A stretch of 64,000 nt of DNA from Gallionella sp. (GCA_030652475.1 JAUSAO010000083.1:1-64000), one strand, 5' to 3'. Positions 12,361 to 25,047 are shown, numbered from the stretch's first letter. Translations and numbers: made by a program. Notes: generated by a model from the sequence alone, not told the origin.

Positions 12361-13143
12361 TTAGGCTGACGTTGCGGATTTCGCCGCGTTATTCAATAAC
12401 TCACCGGCCAGCGCCAGATAAGCTTGTGTTCCCTTGGAGGCTTTGTCGTGATAAAGCACGGGAACGCCGTAACTGGGCGCTTCGGCCAGGCGTACATTGC
12501 GTGGAATTACCGTGCGATAGACTTTGCTGCCAAAATGCGCCTGTAGCTGATCGGAAACCTGCTGCGCCAGGGTATTGCGCGGATCAAACATGGTACGCAG
12601 CAGCCCTTCAATCTCCAGAACCGGGTTCAAACTGGCACGCACCTTGCGGATGGTGTTAACTAAATCGCTTAAGCCCTCAAGCGCGTAATATTCGCATTGC
12701 ATCGGGATCATCACCGATTTTGCCGCACACAATCCATTTAAAGTCAATAGGTTAAGTGCTGGCGGACAATCAATCAACACATAGTCATAATTCTCCGCGA
12801 CCAGTTGTAGCGCATCTCTCAAGCGTGTTTCCCGCTGTGAAAAATCAACCATCTCGATTTCTGCGCCCGCCAAATCCCGATTGGCTGGCAGCACATCATA
12901 CTTACCCGTCTCTGATTTTTTTCTGGCCTCGACAATAGTTTTAGTGCCCAACAACACATGGTAGACAGTGATTTCCAAATCACGCTTTTCTATTCCGCTA
13001 CCCATGGTCGCATTGCCTTGCGGGTCCAGGTCGATCAACAACACCCGCTGCTTGGCTACGGCAAGACTGGCGGCAAGATTTACGGTTGTTGTGGTTTTTC
13101 CCACCCCGCCCTTCTGATTGGTAATGGCCATAATTTTTGTCAT
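12361..13143 (-). CDS. parA: Chromosome-partitioning ATPase ParA
   Basis: Deviant Walker ATPase that moves ParB-parS complexes along the nucleoid. The 260-residue protein begins [18 protein letters not shown]; Lys11 and Lys16 are the two Walker A lysines of the deviant motif. DLDPQGNAT and LIDCPPALN match switch regions. It overlaps rsmG by 4 bp (ATGA), so the two are translationally coupled. A chromosomal rather than plasmid copy is indicated by the mnmG-rsmG-parA-parB order. Confidence 0.97.
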   Translation of the reverse strand: MTKIMAITNQKGGVGKTTTTVNLAASLAVAKQRVLLIDLDPQGNATMGSGIEKRDLEITVYHVLLGTKTIVEARKKSETGKYDVLPANRDLAGAEIEMVDFSQRETRLRDALQLVAENYDYVLIDCPPALNLLTLNGLCAAKSVMIPMQCEYYALEGLSDLVNTIRKVRASLNPVLEIEGLLRTMFDPRNTLAQQVSDQLQAHFGSKVYRTVIPRNVRLAEAPSYGVPVLYHDKASKGTQAYLALAGELLNNAAKSATSA

Positions 13144-13811
13144 ATTGCCGATTCTCCTCTAGGCGTTGCAATAACCAAACAGCGCGCCGCATCCAGTCCC
13201 GGTACGCGCAACGGTATGATTTCTTTCATAATACAATCATCCGGCATCCCTGCCAGCTCATTTTCCGGCAAGCCTTTCATGGCGACCCAGCGTCCATGTG
13301 GCGCAATCAGGTGGCGAGTTATGCGCAGAAAATCCCCCAACTCGGTAAAAGCGCGCGAAGTAATTCCGTCAAACTTGTCCGTCGTTTGATATTCCTCAAC
13401 TCTTGCACAACGAACCTGCACATTACGCAGACCCAGCTCGATAATAGCCTGTTGCACAAAACCGGTTTTTTTACTATTGCTGTCCAGCAGGACGAATTGC
13501 CATTCCGGTTGTACGATAGCCAGAACCAAACCCGGCAAACCTGCCCCACAACCCACATCCAGCCAGCGTCCAACTCCCAGATGAGGAATCACGGCCAGAC
13601 TATCCAGCAAATGATGACTGAGCATCTGCTGAGGATCGCGTATCGCCGTCAGGTTATAAACCTTGTTCCACTTTACCAGCAACGCCAGGTAATCGAGCAG
13701 TTTCGCCTGTGTTTCGCTACTGATTTGTATCCCCAGTTGAATAATACCGCGCTCCAACCCTTCGGCTAATGACGTGCGATTATTCAGCTGGCCTGGCATC
13801 ACGAAATCCAC
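13140..13811 (-). CDS. rsmG: 16S rRNA (guanine-527-N7)-methyltransferase
   Basis: Methylates G527 of 16S rRNA with S-adenosylmethionine. The 223-residue frame has the SAM-binding motif [10 protein letters not shown] and a preceding helix region typical of GidB. Two starts are possible: GTG at 13811 or ATG at 13799. The longer one overlaps mnmG by 32 bp and is kept, but the shorter may be real. It lies in the usual mnmG-rsmG-parA cluster. Confidence 0.94.
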   Translation of the reverse strand: MDFVMPGQLNNRTSLAEGLERGIIQLGIQISSETQAKLLDYLALLVKWNKVYNLTAIRDPQQMLSHHLLDSLAVIPHLGVGRWLDVGCGAGLPGLVLAIVQPEWQFVLLDSNSKKTGFVQQAIIELGLRNVQVRCARVEEYQTTDKFDGITSRAFTELGDFLRITRHLIAPHGRWVAMKGLPENELAGMPDDCIMKEIIPLRVPGLDAARCLVIATPRGESAI

Positions 13812-15672
13812 GTTTTAAATGCACCAATAACAATGAAATAGCAGCAGGCGTAATGCCGGAAATCCGTGCGGCCTGACCAACCGTTTCAGGCTTATATTGA
13901 TTTAGTTTTTGCTGAACCTCTATGGATAAGCCTCGCACCTCGCGATAATCGAGGTTATCCGGTAAATGGAGTGCCTCATTTTGCTCATTTCGATCAATTT
14001 CCTGATTTTGCCGCTCTATGTAGCCATGATATTTAGCCTGTATTTCTACTTGCTCAGCCACTTTTGGGTCGGCTACTCCGACACCGCCCCCCGTCAGGGT
14101 GAGCAAACTGGCGTAGTTCACATCCGGTCGACGCAACAGTTCATACAAGGAATATTCGCGCTCAATATTTTTACCCAGTACACGCTGCGCATCTTCTTCC
14201 GGCAAGTTACGCGGATTCACCCATGTTCGGCGCATACGCTCTTGCTCAATGGCAATCGCTTCACGTTTTTCGTCAAATGCCTGCCAGCGCGCATCATCTA
14301 CCAGACCTAGCTCGCGCCCCTTCTCCGTCAGACGCAAATCGGCATTGTCCTCGCGCAACTGCAATCGATACTCTGCGCGGCTGGTGAACATGCGATAAGG
14401 TTCGGCCACTCCCTGAGTAATAAGATCATCCACCATCACACCCAGATAGGCCTCATCCCGGCGCGGACACCAGGCTTCCTTTTCCTGTACTTGCAGTGCC
14501 GCATTCAGGCCGGCAAGCAAACCTTGCGCTGCCGCCTCTTCGTAACCGGTTGTTCCGTTGATTTGTCCGGCAAAGAACAAGCCCTGGATAGCCTTTGTTT
14601 CCAAAGAACTTTTTAAGCCACAGGGATTAAAGTAATCATATTCAATCGCATAACCCGGTCGCAATATATGCGCATTTTCCAGGCCTTTAATGGAACGAAC
14701 CAGCTCCAGCTGCACATCAAATGGCAAACTGGTTGAGATGCCATTCGGATAAACCTCATGCGTAGTCAAACCTTCCGGCTCAAGGAAAATTTGATGCGCA
14801 GTCTTATCGGCAAAGCGCGTGATTTTATCTTCGATGGAAGGACAATAGCGCGGCCCCACGCCTTCGATAACGCCGGTAAACAAGGGAGAGCGATCCAGCC
14901 CACCACGAATGATGTCATGCGTGCGCTCGCTGGTTTCCGTGATCCAGCAAGGTAATTGTCGGGGATGTTGCGCTGCACTACCCATGAAGGAGAACACCGG
15001 CACGGGGTTGTCACCCGCTTGTTCCTGCAATAAGGAATAGTTGATAGTGCGGCCATCAATGCGCGGCGGTGTGCCTGTTTTCAACCTGCCCACCGGTAGC
15101 TTTAACTCGCGCAAGCGGTGCGCCAAACTGAGCGAAGGAGGATCCCCTGCGCGTCCCGCCTGATAGCTTGCCTGACCGACATGAACCAACCCGGCTAAAA
15201 ATGTCCCTGCGGTCAGCACGACTGTTTTCGAACTGAAGCGCAGGCCGAGCTGGGTGATGACACCCGTGACCCTATCCTGCTCCACCTGTAAATCGTCAAC
15301 CGCCTGCTGGAATAACCACAGATTGGGCTGATTTTCCAGTGCTGTTCGGATGGCTTGCTTGTACAACATACGGTCGGCTTGCGCCCGCGTTGCCCGCACC
15401 GCGTAACCTTTGCTGGAATTAAGGATGCGAAACTGGATGCCGCCCACATCCGTCGCCATCGCCATCGCTCCGCCCAGCGCGTCCACTTCCTTAACCAGAT
15501 GACCCTTGCCTATCCCGCCTATGGAAGGATTACAGGACATTTGTCCTAGCGTCTCGATATTGTGGCTAAGCAACAAAGTTTTGCAACCAGCGCGTGCGCT
15601 GGCCAGGGCCGCCTCGGTTCCGGCATGCCCTCCTCCCACTACAATCACATCGAATACATCAGGAAATTTCAT
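13780..15672 (-). CDS. mnmG: tRNA uridine-5-carboxymethylaminomethyl modification enzyme, FAD subunit
   Basis: MnmG works with MnmE to modify the wobble uridine (U34) of several tRNAs. The start at ATG 15672 ([20 protein letters not shown]) matches the family N-terminus and gives 630 residues; a frame 12 codons longer exists but is not conserved. The GGGHAG dinucleotide fold, the [14 protein letters not shown] segment and the C-terminal [18 protein letters not shown] region are present. MnmE is encoded just upstream, with a parS site between the two genes. Confidence 0.96.
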   Translation of the reverse strand: MKFPDVFDVIVVGGGHAGTEAALASARAGCKTLLLSHNIETLGQMSCNPSIGGIGKGHLVKEVDALGGAMAMATDVGGIQFRILNSSKGYAVRATRAQADRMLYKQAIRTALENQPNLWLFQQAVDDLQVEQDRVTGVITQLGLRFSSKTVVLTAGTFLAGLVHVGQASYQAGRAGDPPSLSLAHRLRELKLPVGRLKTGTPPRIDGRTINYSLLQEQAGDNPVPVFSFMGSAAQHPRQLPCWITETSERTHDIIRGGLDRSPLFTGVIEGVGPRYCPSIEDKITRFADKTAHQIFLEPEGLTTHEVYPNGISTSLPFDVQLELVRSIKGLENAHILRPGYAIEYDYFNPCGLKSSLETKAIQGLFFAGQINGTTGYEEAAAQGLLAGLNAALQVQEKEAWCPRRDEAYLGVMVDDLITQGVAEPYRMFTSRAEYRLQLREDNADLRLTEKGRELGLVDDARWQAFDEKREAIAIEQERMRRTWVNPRNLPEEDAQRVLGKNIEREYSLYELLRRPDVNYASLLTLTGGGVGVADPKVAEQVEIQAKYHGYIERQNQEIDRNEQNEALHLPDNLDYREVRGLSIEVQQKLNQYKPETVGQAARISGITPAAISLLLVHLKRGFRDARPAE

Positions 15673-15734
15673 CTTGCCGCTGAGCTTAAAAGGAGGCGCA
15701 TCATACAACAGACCCGCCTCAATCCGAAATGGCG

Positions 15735-15750
15735 TGTTTCACGTGAAACA
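15735..15750. promoter_or_regulatory. parS site (between mnmE and mnmG)
   Basis: TGTTTCACGTGAAACA is a perfect 16-bp match to the universal chromosomal parS palindrome bound by ParB. It starts 1 bp beyond the mnmE stop codon and is about 4 kb from dnaA. Confidence 0.95.
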
Positions 15751-15751
15751 G

Positions 15752-17095
15752 CTATTTCCCAATACAAAACCGGCTGAATATCTCGCCCAACAAGTCGTCA
15801 GCGCTAAATTTTCCGGTGATGCTGTTCAATGCCTGCTGAGTCAGCCGTAGTTCTTCGGCAAATAATTCAGGTTGCGCCAACAAGACTGATGCCAGAGCAA
15901 GATGGGATTGGGCCAGATTCAACGCATGCAGGTGGCGTTCGCGAGCAACAAATGTGCCGCTTTCCTGATTGCGCCAGCCAATTAATTTGAGCATCCGATC
16001 ACGCAATGCCTCGATACCCTCGCCGGTTTTTGCGGAAATACGAATGCCCTCTTCTCCCGGCACAATCGTTTTGTCGTGTAGCAAGTCAGCCTTGTTGTAT
16101 ACCAGCAGCCGGGGAATATCAGCGGGAAAGCCGGATATGATTTCCAGCTCTTCTGCACTACATCCGCTCGCCGCATCCAGCAGCATCAGAATTAAATCGG
16201 CTCGCTGTACCGTCTGACGGGTACGTGCCATGCCCAGATTTTCGACCTCATCCTGTGAGACCCGCAAACCGGCCGTGTCCATGATATGTAAAGGGACGCC
16301 GCGTATCTGTATCGCCTGGCGAATGACATCGCGCGTCGTTCCCGGAACATCGCTGACCAGGGCGACTTCCTCGCCGGACAAGCGGTTTAACAGGCTTGAC
16401 TTACCGACATTCGGCCGTCCTACCAGCGCAATATGTGCCCCTTCACGCAACAAGCTTCCTTGTTTTGCACACTCCAGAGTCTGCTGCAATTTGGTCTGAA
16501 CATTTTGCAGTATTGAATCACGAAGACGGGTGTCAGCAACATCGATGTCTTCTTCCGGGAAATCCAGCATTGCTTCAACCAGCATCCGTAAGCGTACCAG
16601 CTGATCGACCAGAACATGAATAGCAGAAGAAAATTCACCCTGCAATGAACGCATGGCACTTCGTGCCGCTTCGCTCGTAGTCGCATCAATAAGGTCCGCC
16701 ACGCTTTCAGCTTGTGCCAGATCCAGCTTATCGTTGAGGAAAGCTCGCTGTGTGAACTCCCCCGGCTCAGCCAGACGAACGCCCAGGCTCAGGCAGCGTT
16801 GTAATAGCAAGTGCAACACGGCGGTACCGCCATGGCCCTGCAATTCCAGAACATCTTCACCTGTGTAGGAGTGTGGTGCAGGAAAATACAGGGCGATACC
16901 CTGATCGATGACTTGATCGTTCCCATCCAGAAAATCACCCAAGGTAGCATGACGCGGCGCAGGCAATTTACCCAATACCGCTAGTGCGATAGCGGCGATC
17001 TCCTTGCCGGAAATTCGCACCACCCCTACACCTCCGCGCCCTTGCGCGGTGGCTATTGCGGCTATCGTATCAGCGTTTGGCTGCAACAGCCTCAA
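15752..17095 (-). CDS. mnmE: tRNA modification GTPase MnmE
   Basis: GTPase partner of MnmG in U34 modification. The 447-residue protein has the N-terminal tetrahydrofolate-binding domain (DTIAAIATAQGRGGVGVVRISG). The inserted G domain carries the P-loop GRPNVGKSSLLN near 215-226 and DTAGLR at the G3 position. The C-terminus FCIGK carries the catalytic cysteine. It overlaps yidC by 26 bp. Confidence 0.97.
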   Translation of the reverse strand: MRLLQPNADTIAAIATAQGRGGVGVVRISGKEIAAIALAVLGKLPAPRHATLGDFLDGNDQVIDQGIALYFPAPHSYTGEDVLELQGHGGTAVLHLLLQRCLSLGVRLAEPGEFTQRAFLNDKLDLAQAESVADLIDATTSEAARSAMRSLQGEFSSAIHVLVDQLVRLRMLVEAMLDFPEEDIDVADTRLRDSILQNVQTKLQQTLECAKQGSLLREGAHIALVGRPNVGKSSLLNRLSGEEVALVSDVPGTTRDVIRQAIQIRGVPLHIMDTAGLRVSQDEVENLGMARTRQTVQRADLILMLLDAASGCSAEELEIISGFPADIPRLLVYNKADLLHDKTIVPGEEGIRISAKTGEGIEALRDRMLKLIGWRNQESGTFVARERHLHALNLAQSHLALASVLLAQPELFAEELRLTQQALNSITGKFSADDLLGEIFSRFCIGK

Positions 17096-18704
17096 CCTCT
17101 AAGCCGCGGGTGATATACCATTGCTGAGCAATAGACAACGCATTATTGACGATCGAGTACAACACCAGACCCGCCGGAAAGAAGAAAAATATAACGCTGA
17201 AGGCAATCGGCATGATTTGCATCAGCTTGGCTTGCATGGGATCGGGTGGGACCGGATTCAGCCTGGCCTGAATAAACATGCTGGCCCCCATAATGACGGG
17301 CAATATGTAGTAGGGATCAGCCGTTGACAGATCGGTTATCCAGCCAAAAAACGGTGCGTAGCGCATTTCCACACTAGCCAGAATAGACCAATACAGTGCG
17401 ATAAATACCGGGATTTGAATCAAAACCGGAAGACATCCGCCCAGCGGGTTTATTTTTTCGGTTTTGTATAAATCCATCATGGCGCGATTCAGTTGCTCGC
17501 GATCATTAGCGTGCTGCTGCTTGATTTTTTCCAGCTTGGGAGCAACCAGGCGCATTTTTCCCATGGAACGATAGCTTGCTGCCGACAACGGGAAGAACAG
17601 AATTTTAATCAGTACAGTCAGCACGATAATCGCCACGCCCCAGTTTTGCACCAGACCGTGAATAAAAGTCAGCACCCAAAACATCGGTGTAGCAATAACC
17701 GTGAGCCAGCCGTAATCAACTGTCAGACCCAGTCCGGGTGAGATGTCATTAAGACTGGATTGGGCCGGACCCGCGTAAAGCGGTACGGTTATAACCGATT
17801 TTTGTCCTGCAGCAATGGCCGGGACAGCCAAAACAACACCCGCTGAATACAATCCGTTATCCAGCTTACGTGTAAAAAATTCACGATTTGATTTTTGTTC
17901 AGGTATCCAGGCGGCAACAAAATAGTGTTGCAGCATACCTATCCAGCCATTATCGGATTCTTTAGGATAATCAACTTTGGCTTTATCAATATCCGAAAAA
18001 GCAACTTTCTGGAATTTTTCCTGTTCCGTATATACCGCTGCCCCGGTATAGGTGGGTAACATCATCGAATCGCCTGCCGGAGCAACACTGTCGCGAACAA
18101 ATTGGTAATAAGCCGAAGTATTTAATGCTGCGCCTGTGCTATTTTCAATTTCATATGTAATATCAATAACATAACTATTCTTGTGAAAAGTTAACAGCTT
18201 GACAACTTTAACCCCGTTCGGCTCTTCGGCAGTCAGCCTTACCTGAAGTTGATCTGCATTTGCTGCTAATTCGTAGCTTTCCTGTTCAACAGCAAAAATA
18301 CTGTTGTGGTTGGGCATACCTTCGCCCAATAAACCAGACTGTGCTGCATAACTATGTGTATTCGCACCTTTTTCAAACAATACAAAATGCTTATTTTTGT
18401 CCTCACCATCAGGGTGATTTAAAAATTCCAGGCGCTGAATATCACCACCCACGCTACTGATTTCAGCTTCCAGGATATCTGTTTTAACCTTGATGGTTTT
18501 TCCTGCCACCTGTTTTTCAGACGCTTGAAGTATTGTCGCTTGTGCAGCGACATCAGCAGCCTTAATCGTAGCCACGGGTAGATCAGACTTTACTGTATTT
18601 GCCTGCTGAACGATTTGCGGATGCTGATAACGCTGCCAGCCATCCCAAATCATCATTAGCGAAAATGAAAGAATTAAAAACAGGAAAAGTCTCTGAAAGT
18701 CCAT
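17070..18704 (-). CDS. yidC: Membrane protein insertase YidC
   Basis: Inserts and folds inner-membrane proteins, alone or with Sec; subunits a and c of ATP synthase are classic clients. The 544-residue protein has an N-terminal membrane anchor (about 4-22), a large periplasmic beta domain (about 40-340) and the conserved C-terminal group of five membrane helices. NPLGGCLPVLIQIPVFIALYW is present. Gram-negative length is typical. It follows yidD by 20 bp. Confidence 0.97.
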   Translation of the reverse strand: MDFQRLFLFLILSFSLMMIWDGWQRYQHPQIVQQANTVKSDLPVATIKAADVAAQATILQASEKQVAGKTIKVKTDILEAEISSVGGDIQRLEFLNHPDGEDKNKHFVLFEKGANTHSYAAQSGLLGEGMPNHNSIFAVEQESYELAANADQLQVRLTAEEPNGVKVVKLLTFHKNSYVIDITYEIENSTGAALNTSAYYQFVRDSVAPAGDSMMLPTYTGAAVYTEQEKFQKVAFSDIDKAKVDYPKESDNGWIGMLQHYFVAAWIPEQKSNREFFTRKLDNGLYSAGVVLAVPAIAAGQKSVITVPLYAGPAQSSLNDISPGLGLTVDYGWLTVIATPMFWVLTFIHGLVQNWGVAIIVLTVLIKILFFPLSAASYRSMGKMRLVAPKLEKIKQQHANDREQLNRAMMDLYKTEKINPLGGCLPVLIQIPVFIALYWSILASVEMRYAPFFGWITDLSTADPYYILPVIMGASMFIQARLNPVPPDPMQAKLMQIMPIAFSVIFFFFPAGLVLYSIVNNALSIAQQWYITRGLEVEAVAAKR

Positions 18705-18724
18705 GGTGGTATTTTTTTGATTAA

Positions 18725-18934
18725 TTATGGTGCCGGATCGTAACCACCTGGATGCCAGGGATTACAGCGCGCGATACGCTTGATACTCAACCAGATGCCC
18801 TTAATCGGGCCATGTCTGGCCAAAGCTTCGCATGCGTAATGAGAACAACTGGGAGTAAAACGGCATGTCGGCGGGCTCAGCGGGCTAATGAAATATTGGT
18901 AGCCACGGATAATTTTAATCAGGATTCTGCGCAT
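18725..18934 (-). CDS. yidD: Membrane protein insertion efficiency factor YidD
   Basis: Small protein that assists YidC-dependent insertion. The 69-residue peptide contains the family core: [20 protein letters not shown], then [10 protein letters not shown] and the C-terminal [13 protein letters not shown]. The three conserved cysteines (CRFTPSCS and CNPWH) are intact. It overlaps the end of rnpA by 16 bp, as in most proteobacteria. Confidence 0.96.
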   Translation of the reverse strand: MRRILIKIIRGYQYFISPLSPPTCRFTPSCSHYACEALARHGPIKGIWLSIKRIARCNPWHPGGYDPAP

Positions 18935-19290
18935 CTTATTGCCACCCGACTGAAAAGTTTACTCAAACCGTTCCTGCACGCAGTTTTATCCGAGCGCTCT
19001 GAGTTACGCGCCATCACGACCAGATCAATACCGCATCGCTTGATTTCGTGGATACGAAAAAGCTCCCTGATTTCACGCTTAACCAGGTTTCTGTCTACTG
19101 ATTTTGGTATATATCTTTTGGCCACAACGATGCCCAGCCTTGCATTTTTTGTGTGATTCACCACAAAAAAAAGCTTGAAATACTTGTCTGAGACCGCGTG
19201 TGTCTTCAGACAATGGCCATAGCCTTCGCTGCGCGGAATGCGTTGCGCAGCTGAAAAGCTATTTTGATGCTTACACAGCGAGTCTTGCAC
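18919..19290 (-). CDS. rnpA: Ribonuclease P protein component
   Basis: Protein cofactor of RNase P, which matures the 5' end of tRNAs. The frame holds the conserved RNA-binding core ([20 protein letters not shown] followed by [10 protein letters not shown]). The 123-residue frame starts at GTG 19290, inside rpmH by 20 bp, so rpmH and rnpA overlap and are probably coupled. A slightly later start cannot be excluded. The first 25 residues are unlike the core and poorly conserved. Confidence 0.92.
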   Translation of the reverse strand: MQDSLCKHQNSFSAAQRIPRSEGYGHCLKTHAVSDKYFKLFFVVNHTKNARLGIVVAKRYIPKSVDRNLVKREIRELFRIHEIKRCGIDLVVMARNSERSDKTACRNGLSKLFSRVAIRCAES

Positions 19291-19405
19291 GGCCCTTGGC
19301 GCGACGGGCGCGGATTACAGCTCGACCACCTCGTGTTTTCATGCGTACTAAAAATCCATGGGTACGTTTTCTTTTCGTAACGGAAGGTTGGTATGTGCGT
19401 TTCAT
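19271..19405 (-). CDS. rpmH: 50S ribosomal protein L34
   Basis: The 44-residue basic protein reads [20 protein letters not shown] and ends [11 protein letters not shown], a canonical L34. It lies just before rnpA and opposite dnaA, the standard rpmH-dnaA divergence at the origin. It is preceded on the minus strand by a strong sigma-70 promoter. Confidence 0.97.
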   Translation of the reverse strand: MKRTYQPSVTKRKRTHGFLVRMKTRGGRAVIRARRAKGRARLAV

Positions 19406-19439
19406 TCTGAATTATCCTCGGGAAGTCATAAAACGCGGT

Positions 19440-19468
19440 ATTACAATGTGTTAGCTACTTTGTGTCAA
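19440..19468 (-). promoter_or_regulatory. Sigma-70 promoter of rpmH-rnpA-yidD-yidC
   Basis: On the minus strand TTGACA (19468-19463) and TGTAAT (19445-19440) are separated by 17 bp. The -35 is a perfect match and the -10 differs at one base. It is correctly placed to drive rpmH, 35 bp downstream. Confidence 0.8.
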
Positions 19469-19488
19469 GATATATTTGCTTTATTGCC

Positions 19489-19497
19489 TGTGGATAA
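19489..19497 (-). promoter_or_regulatory. DnaA box upstream of dnaA
   Basis: TGTGGATAA is the complement of the perfect R-type box TTATCCACA. It lies 65 bp before the dnaA start, where DnaA autoregulates its own gene; it may also belong to a bipartite origin with the dnaA-dnaN gap. Confidence 0.75.
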
Positions 19498-19561
19498 GTT
19501 TTGATATCGTCTGTAGAATGCGATAATGCTCATGCTAATTTGCACATCCATTTAGGTCTAT

Positions 19562-20917
19562 ATGCAAGAAAACGCCTTCTGGGATACCTGTTTACGTTCT
19601 TTCGAAAAGAGCCTCCCACCCCAGCAATTTAATTCCTGGATTAAGCCTCTTAAATTAACAGGTGACAATGGCCATCTGGTTTTAACTGCGCCTAATACAT
19701 TTACATTAAAAATATTACAGGATCGTTTTTTTCCTGAAATAAACCGCCAGGCAAAACTGGCTTATGCCATCGTCCCTCAATTTGAATTCCGTGTTGTAGA
19801 AACAGCGACCAGCAATTCGCCTCCCCCACCTCCAATAGCGGAGACGAAAAAAGTTGCCGTTGAAACTAAGCCCAAGATAGAAACCTCCTTCAGGGGTTAT
19901 GGAAAACTAAACCAAAATTTAACTTTTGATAGTTTTGTTATTGGTAAAGCCAATCAGTTGGCGTTTGCTGCGGCGACACAAGTTGCCGAGTTACCCGGTG
20001 TTTCATACAACCCATTATTTATTTATGGCGGTGTGGGACTGGGTAAAACGCATTTGGCCCAAGCGATTGGCAACCAAATCTGTATTAATAAACCTCATGC
20101 AAAAGTTTGCTACATGCATGCTGAGCGCTACGTTGCTGACGTGGTGCGTGCTTACCAAACTAACAAATTTGAGGAATTTAAACAGTATTACCATTCTTTG
20201 GATGTTTTACTTATTGATGACATTCAATTTTTTGCCGGAAAAGCCAAAACCCAGGAAGAATTTTTTTATGCCTTCAATACCCTGGTTGATTCACACAAAC
20301 AGGTTATCTTGACCAGTGATACTTTTCCCAAGGAATTAACTGGTCTGGAAAGCCGCCTGGTTTCCCGTTTTGGCTGGGGACTTACCATCGGAATCGAACC
20401 CCCAGAATTGGAAATGCGTGTTGCTATTTTGCTCAAGAAAGCTGCAATCAGCGGATATTCACTCAATGATGCCGTTGCATTTTTTATTGCCAAACATGTT
20501 AATTCCAATGTGAGGGAGCTTGAAGGCGCGCTAAAGCGTGTTGAAGCATATACCAAATTTCACAAGCGTATTATTTCAGTTGAAACGGCAAAAGAAGCAT
20601 TAAAAGACATTTTGGTTGCACAGAGCCGGCAAATTTCCATTGATAATATTCAAAAGACCGTTGCGGATTATTATCGCATCAAAATTATCGAGTTGCTGTC
20701 CAAGAAAAGAACCAGAAACCTTACCCGCCCCAGGCAAATTGCCATGAGCCTGGCGCGTGAATTAACCACAATGAGCCTGCCGGAAATTGGTAATGCCTTT
20801 GGAGGCAGAGATCACTCCACCGTGATCCATGCCTGCCAAACAGTGATTACATTAAGAGCAAGCGATACAACTATTGATGCTGATTACAATACCTTGCTGC
20901 AAACACTGACAGGATAA
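19562..20917 (+). CDS. dnaA: Chromosomal replication initiator DnaA
   Basis: Initiates replication by binding DnaA boxes and melting the origin. The 451-residue protein has the N-terminal DnaB-interaction domain (FWDTCLRSFEKSLPPQQFNS), a proline-rich linker near 82-95 and an AAA+ domain with GGVGLGKTH around 156-164. The C-terminal DNA-binding helix-turn-helix carries the signature GGRDHSTVIHACQTV. The gene is AT-richer than most of the window, as are dnaN and the gaps around them. Confidence 0.98.
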   Translation: MQENAFWDTCLRSFEKSLPPQQFNSWIKPLKLTGDNGHLVLTAPNTFTLKILQDRFFPEINRQAKLAYAIVPQFEFRVVETATSNSPPPPPIAETKKVAVETKPKIETSFRGYGKLNQNLTFDSFVIGKANQLAFAAATQVAELPGVSYNPLFIYGGVGLGKTHLAQAIGNQICINKPHAKVCYMHAERYVADVVRAYQTNKFEEFKQYYHSLDVLLIDDIQFFAGKAKTQEEFFYAFNTLVDSHKQVILTSDTFPKELTGLESRLVSRFGWGLTIGIEPPELEMRVAILLKKAAISGYSLNDAVAFFIAKHVNSNVRELEGALKRVEAYTKFHKRIISVETAKEALKDILVAQSRQISIDNIQKTVADYYRIKIIELLSKKRTRNLTRPRQIAMSLARELTTMSLPEIGNAFGGRDHSTVIHACQTVITLRASDTTIDADYNTLLQTLTG

Positions 20918-21201
20918 AGTTATGAATCTCAATTTACGACTAAAGCACGTAAATGTTCTAAAATGACGAAACTTAGCAAATATTTCTCAAGGTATTAAGT
21001 ATGAAGCTATGGATATGTTGTTGATAAAGTGTGCATATCTCTTAGAATTTTTTGATTTTTTTATTTATCCACATAAGACCTGCTGTTAACCAACAGTAAC
21101 AACACAACTAAATTTGATAAGTAACATAATGTTTATTATCAAATTTTTATACTTATCCACTGGATCTTTAGGCATTATTAGTCTTATTAGGAATTTATAT
21201 T
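20918..21201. other. Candidate oriC (dnaA-dnaN gap)
   Basis: This 284-bp gap is very AT-rich, with a long T-run segment at about 21046-21067. It contains a perfect DnaA box TTATCCACA at 21065-21073 and a one-mismatch box TTATCCACT at 21153-21161. An inverted repeat TTTACG-N9-CGTAAA lies at 20933-20953. Two clear boxes are few for an origin, so the start site could also use the box upstream of dnaA. Confidence 0.6.
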
Positions 21202-22311
21202 ATGTTTATTAAAAAGATAAGTAAGGAAGTTTTGCTCAAACCATTACAGACAGTTGTTGGTATTGTAGAACGCAAACAAACAATGCCAATTTTATCTAAT
21301 GTATTGATTGAAAATGAATTTGGTAAAATCCGCTTTACTTCTACTGACCTGGAAATTCAAATCACCACGACAATACCTACAGAATCTGACGACGATTCCG
21401 CTGAGGCAATAACGGTGGGTGGCAAAAAACTACAGGAAATATTACGTATACTTCCCGACCAAAGTTCAATATCCATTGAAACCAAGGAAAACAAAACCCA
21501 GATTAAATCTAATAAAAGCAGATTTAATCTACAGTCTTTACCAGCTCAGGATTTTCCAAAGCTAAATAACCAAATTGCAAATTCAAATAAATTACAATTA
21601 AGTCAAACTGCACTCAAAACACTTTTAAGCTCTGTTCAATTTGCCATGGCTCAGCAAGATGTACGTTATTATTTGAACGGTGTTCTTTTTGTCATCGAAG
21701 ATAATAAATTCAGGGCTGTCGCGACTGATGGGCATAGATTGGCTTATAACGCGATAGATATTGAAAAAACTTCAGAAAAACAGGAAATTATTATTCCGCG
21801 CAAAGCAATCATGGAGCTGTCAAAATTGCTCAGTAATGATGACGATGATCAAATTGAAATCGAATTTTCAACTCAACAACTTAAAGCCACTTTTTCAAAT
21901 ATAGAGTTGATCACTAAATTGATAGAAGGAAAATTTCCTGATTATCAAAGAGTTATACCGAATTACAGCAATCACTTGAGTATCAACAGAACACTGGTTC
22001 AACAAGCTTTGCAGCGGGCAGCTATTTTATCGAATGAGAAGTTCAGGGGGGTTCGCTTTGTACTTACTGAAAAAAACTTGTGCATTATAAGTAGCAATAG
22101 TGAACAGGAAGAGGCACAGGTTGAGATTGAAACTGATTATCATGGCGAGGCAATTGATATTGGTTTTAATGTGAATTATTTGCTGGACGGATTGAATAGC
22201 ATTAACAGCGAAACAGCCATTTTTTCGTTTGGAAGCCCTAACAGCAGTATTTTAATTACATCTCCCGATGATCTGGACTTCCGATATGTGGTGATGCCCA
22301 TGCGCATTTAA
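21202..22311 (+). CDS. dnaN: DNA polymerase III subunit beta (sliding clamp)
   Basis: Ring-shaped processivity clamp of the replicase. The 369-residue protein starts MFIKKISKEVLLKPLQTVVG and has three repeats of the clamp fold. It ends with DFRYVVMPMRI, the family C-terminus (YVVMPMRL in E. coli). It follows dnaA in the usual dnaA-dnaN-gyrB order. recF, which often lies between dnaN and gyrB, is absent. Confidence 0.97.
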   Translation: MFIKKISKEVLLKPLQTVVGIVERKQTMPILSNVLIENEFGKIRFTSTDLEIQITTTIPTESDDDSAEAITVGGKKLQEILRILPDQSSISIETKENKTQIKSNKSRFNLQSLPAQDFPKLNNQIANSNKLQLSQTALKTLLSSVQFAMAQQDVRYYLNGVLFVIEDNKFRAVATDGHRLAYNAIDIEKTSEKQEIIIPRKAIMELSKLLSNDDDDQIEIEFSTQQLKATFSNIELITKLIEGKFPDYQRVIPNYSNHLSINRTLVQQALQRAAILSNEKFRGVRFVLTEKNLCIISSNSEQEEAQVEIETDYHGEAIDIGFNVNYLLDGLNSINSETAIFSFGSPNSSILITSPDDLDFRYVVMPMRI

Positions 22312-22350
22312 TTACGGGAAAAATGCGACTTTTCAGACAATTTTATGTAA

Positions 22351-24768
<2,418 letters not shown>

Positions 24769-24795
24769 ATTTTAACCTGGTGTTTTCAGCAAAAG

Positions 24796-24813
24796 GCCAC
24801 GATTATGCGTGGC
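24796..24813 (+). terminator. Weak hairpin after gyrB
   Basis: GCCACG, a 6-base loop and CGTGGC form a perfect 6-bp stem 28 bp after the gyrB stop codon. The following GTTCCTAATTT is only moderately T-rich, so termination is possible but not certain. Confidence 0.35.
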
Positions 24814-24839
24814 GTTCCTAATTTCTGGAATAGTAGCAA

Positions 24840-25007
24840 TGCTGCAAGTCAATAAACACAAGGCTTGCAGAACAGGCTTGTTAAAAGCAGCATAAAACCG
24901 CCTGATGAGACTTCGGTAAGGGGTGAGTGAGGGTAAAGTGAATACGAGGCTTACAGAGCAGGCTTGTTAAAATACTCTGGAGCAGCTCGTTGACGCAGTG
25001 GTAAGGG
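24840..25007. repeat. Tandem diverged repeat, copies A and B
   Basis: Copy A starts near 24840 with TGCAAGTCAATAAACAC, followed by AGGCTTGCAG and CAGGCTTGTTAAAA, then 29 bp and GTAAGGGG. Copy B (about 24938-25007) repeats AGGCTT.CAG..CAGGCTTGTTAAAA, then 28 bp and GTAAGGGG. A third copy lies at 28881-28984, beyond the broken sensor gene. Apart from this and the hairpin above, the 279-bp gap has no gene. Confidence 0.75.
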
Positions 25008-25047
25008 GATGCTTCACAGTTTATATTACGCGTTGCGCTATGCAACG

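Noticed and set aside
20933-20953. TTTACG-N9-CGTAAA as a dnaA terminator
   Set aside because: The stem is short, AT-rich and has no following T-run; it is left as part of the origin candidate.
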